6,219 nt of DNA, from NCBI GenBank assembly GCA_013042825.1, contig JABDPL010000136.1, positions 1-6,219 on the forward strand, read 5' to 3'. Shown one piece after another: positions 5,083 to 6,219 of the stretch. This DNA is from Flavobacteriaceae bacterium (GTDB taxonomy: Bacteria; Bacteroidota; Bacteroidia; Flavobacteriales; Flavobacteriaceae). Within the stretch, counting starts at the first letter, position 1. Every line of letters begins with the position of its first letter. The position numbers were made by a program, and so were the translations under genes. A model generated the notes under the pieces. The model saw nothing but the letters and a program-made list of their open reading frames with translations, was not told the DNA's origin and ran no database searches.

Positions 5083-5535
5083 ATGGATTTAAGCAATCTC
5101 AAGCCTGCAAAAGGTTCAGTTCAGAATAAAGGCAAACGCAAAGGACGAGGTCAGGGTTCCGGTAAAGGTGGAACATCAACACGAGGCCATAAAGGTGCCA
5201 AATCGCGATCGGGATATTCAAGAAAGATCGGTTTTGAAGGTGGACAAATGCCACTTCAAAGACGTGTGCCGAAATTCGGGTTTACAAATATTAACCGTAA
5301 AGAATACCAGGGAATCAACCTGGATACCTTGCAAGAATTGGTTGATAACAAGAAGATTGACGGATCATTGGATTTTGAGCAAATGGTAAGTTTGCGTCTG
5401 GCACGTAAACATGAGTTGGTCAAGATACTGGGCAGAGGAGAATTGAAGGCCAAATTAAAAATAAGCGCTCATAAATTTACCGCTTCTGCTAAAGCAGCTA
5501 TCGAGGCTGCCGGTGGCGAAGCTATCACCCTTTAA
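5083..5535 (+). CDS. rplO: 50S ribosomal protein uL15 (L15)
   Basis: L15 is a mid-to-late 50S assembly protein with a long extension that threads into 23S rRNA. From ATG 5083 the product is 150 residues, normal for this family. The N-terminal half is the glycine- and lysine-rich extension: MDLSNLKPAKGSV, GRGQGSGKGGTSTRGHKGAK at 21-40, then GFEGGQMPLQRRVPKFGF at 50-67. The C-terminal globular part ends with LKISAHKFTASAKAAIEAAG and GEAITL. I chose ATG 5083 because MDLSNLKPA matches the family N-terminus. An in-frame TTG at 5074 would add three residues with no support. The leader AAATTGACAGAA lacks a Shine-Dalgarno. secY follows after 14 nt, the usual rplO-secY order. Confidence 0.98.
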   Translation: MDLSNLKPAKGSVQNKGKRKGRGQGSGKGGTSTRGHKGAKSRSGYSRKIGFEGGQMPLQRRVPKFGFTNINRKEYQGINLDTLQELVDNKKIDGSLDFEQMVSLRLARKHELVKILGRGELKAKLKISAHKFTASAKAAIEAAGGEAITL

Positions 5536-5549
5536 GCCCACTTTTAAGG
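5529..5549 (+). promoter_or_regulatory. Imperfect hairpin across the rplO stop, abutting secY
   Basis: CCTTTAAG (5529-5536) can pair with TTTTAAGG (5542-5549) across a 5-nt loop: seven of eight positions pair, including one G·U, with one T·T mismatch. It includes the rplO TAA (5533-5535), and its last base is immediately before the secY ATG. The AAGG at 5546-5549, the only Shine-Dalgarno-like sequence for secY, would be inside the stem. Ribosomes finishing rplO would melt it, which would suit translational coupling. The stem is weak and the role is inferred. Confidence 0.3.
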
Positions 5550-6219
5550 ATGAAGATATTTGAAACAATAAAGAGTATTTGGAAAATCACTGAGTTGAAG
5601 GACAGGATCATCCTGACCCTGGGCTTATTATTGGTATATCGTTTCGGTGCGCAAGTAACCTTACCCGGCATAGATTCAACCCAATTGACCGAATTAGCCG
5701 GTAATTTCGAAGGCGGCGGTATTGGATCGATCCTTAATATGTTTACCGGTGGTGCATTGGCAAAAGCATCTGTTTTTGCATTGGGAATCATGCCATATAT
5801 CTCGGCATCGATCGTTGTGCAGCTGATGGGAATTGCGATCCCGTATCTCCAGAAATTACAGAAGGAAGGTGCAAGTGGACAAAAGAAGATAACCCAGATC
5901 ACCCGTTGGCTTACCATCGCGATATGTTTGGTGCAATCACCGGCATACCTCGGTAGCCTCAGTACTTTAGGTGTTCCCGATTCTGCATTCCTTTTGGTTC
6001 AGGCAGGTCACGGAACCGCCTTTTACGTATCAGCGGTGATACTACTTGTAACCGGATGTGTCTTTGCCATGTGGTTAGGTGAGAAGATCACAGACCGTGG
6101 TATTGGTAACGGAATTTCATTATTGATCATGGTCGGGATCATCGCTACCTTGCCACAAGCATTCCTTCAGGAATATGTGGCGCGAGTAACCGAATCGAAT
6201 GGTGGACTCATCATGATCC
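5550..6219 (+). CDS. secY: Protein translocase channel subunit SecY, 5' half
   Basis: SecY is the central pore of the SecYEG translocon in the inner membrane, passing unfolded proteins delivered by SecA or by ribosomes. The frame is open to the window's right edge: 223 codons of an expected protein of about 440-450 residues. The cytoplasmic N-terminus MKIFETIKSIWKITELKDR leads into TM1 (about 20-38). The plug/TM2 region follows, with LNMFTGGALAKASVFALGIM at 62-81 and PYISASIVVQL at 82-92, the first SecY signature. TM3 is near 119-137, and TM4 near 157-176. Then comes the second signature, WLGEKITDRGIGNGISLLI at 175-193, which runs into TM5. ATG 5550 is chosen because FETIK..WKI..LKDRI matches the family start. 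An open frame on the opposite strand (5525-5917) is a shadow. secY is commonly followed by infA, rpmJ and rpsM, outside the window. Confidence 0.98.
   Translation, partial: MKIFETIKSIWKITELKDRIILTLGLLLVYRFGAQVTLPGIDSTQLTELAGNFEGGGIGSILNMFTGGALAKASVFALGIMPYISASIVVQLMGIAIPYLQKLQKEGASGQKKITQITRWLTIAICLVQSPAYLGSLSTLGVPDSAFLLVQAGHGTAFYVSAVILLVTGCVFAMWLGEKITDRGIGNGISLLIMVGIIATLPQAFLQEYVARVTESNGGLIMI

Noticed and set aside
5525..5917. 130-codon open frame on the minus strand opposite the start of secY
   Set aside because: It is fully antisense to conserved SecY coding, shows no recognisable family, and has no leader or partner gene.
1..6219. Mobile element, CRISPR array, tRNA or a novel inserted system
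   Set aside because: Coding is continuous with standard gene order and only one gap over 20 nt (63 nt); no long repeats, transposase or tRNA-like folds are seen.

Overview
The window is a continuous stretch of the core ribosomal-protein superoperon (S10–spc region), read entirely on the + strand. It holds fifteen genes in the order rpsC (3' part), rplP, rpmC, rpsQ, rplN, rplX, rplE, rpsN, rpsH, rplF, rplR, rpsE, rpmD, rplO and secY (5' half). The protein sequences strongly suggest Bacteroidota, most likely the class Flavobacteriia. The best clues are the S17 and L29 sequences, the short zinc-free S14 of 89 residues, the L5 and L24 termini, moderate GC content, and start regions that mostly lack a clear Shine-Dalgarno sequence. 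This placement rests on remembered family sequences, not on a search.

Layout: bases 1-1431 are the end of the S10 part (S3, L16, L29, S17). Bases 1434-5535 are the spc part (L14, L24, L5, S14, S8, L6, L18, S5, L30, L15). Bases 5550-6219 are the first 223 residues of SecY. The boundary where E. coli switches from the S10 to the spc operon (rpsQ/rplN) is only 2 nt here, so the two units must be co-transcribed or read by an internal promoter. Spacers are 2-19 nt except the rpsN-rpsH gap, which is 63 nt and contains a hairpin. No genes overlap, all fourteen complete starts are ATG, and all fourteen visible stops are TAA. I see no promoter, terminator, tRNA, mobile element or CRISPR array. The transcript evidently enters from upstream and leaves downstream.

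How the genes work together: fourteen products are structural proteins of the 30S (S3, S17, S14, S8, S5) and 50S (L16, L29, L14, L24, L5, L6, L18, L30, L15) subunits. SecY is the membrane channel through which ribosome- or SecA-delivered proteins pass. Co-expression keeps subunit parts in balance.

I found no new gene system. The items worth a second look are small and RNA-level: the rpsN-rpsH hairpin with a 9-codon mini-ORF starting in its loop, hairpins over the rpmC stop, the rpsC 3' end and the rplO/secY junction, and patchy Shine-Dalgarno use. All are visible in the sequence, but any function is inference.
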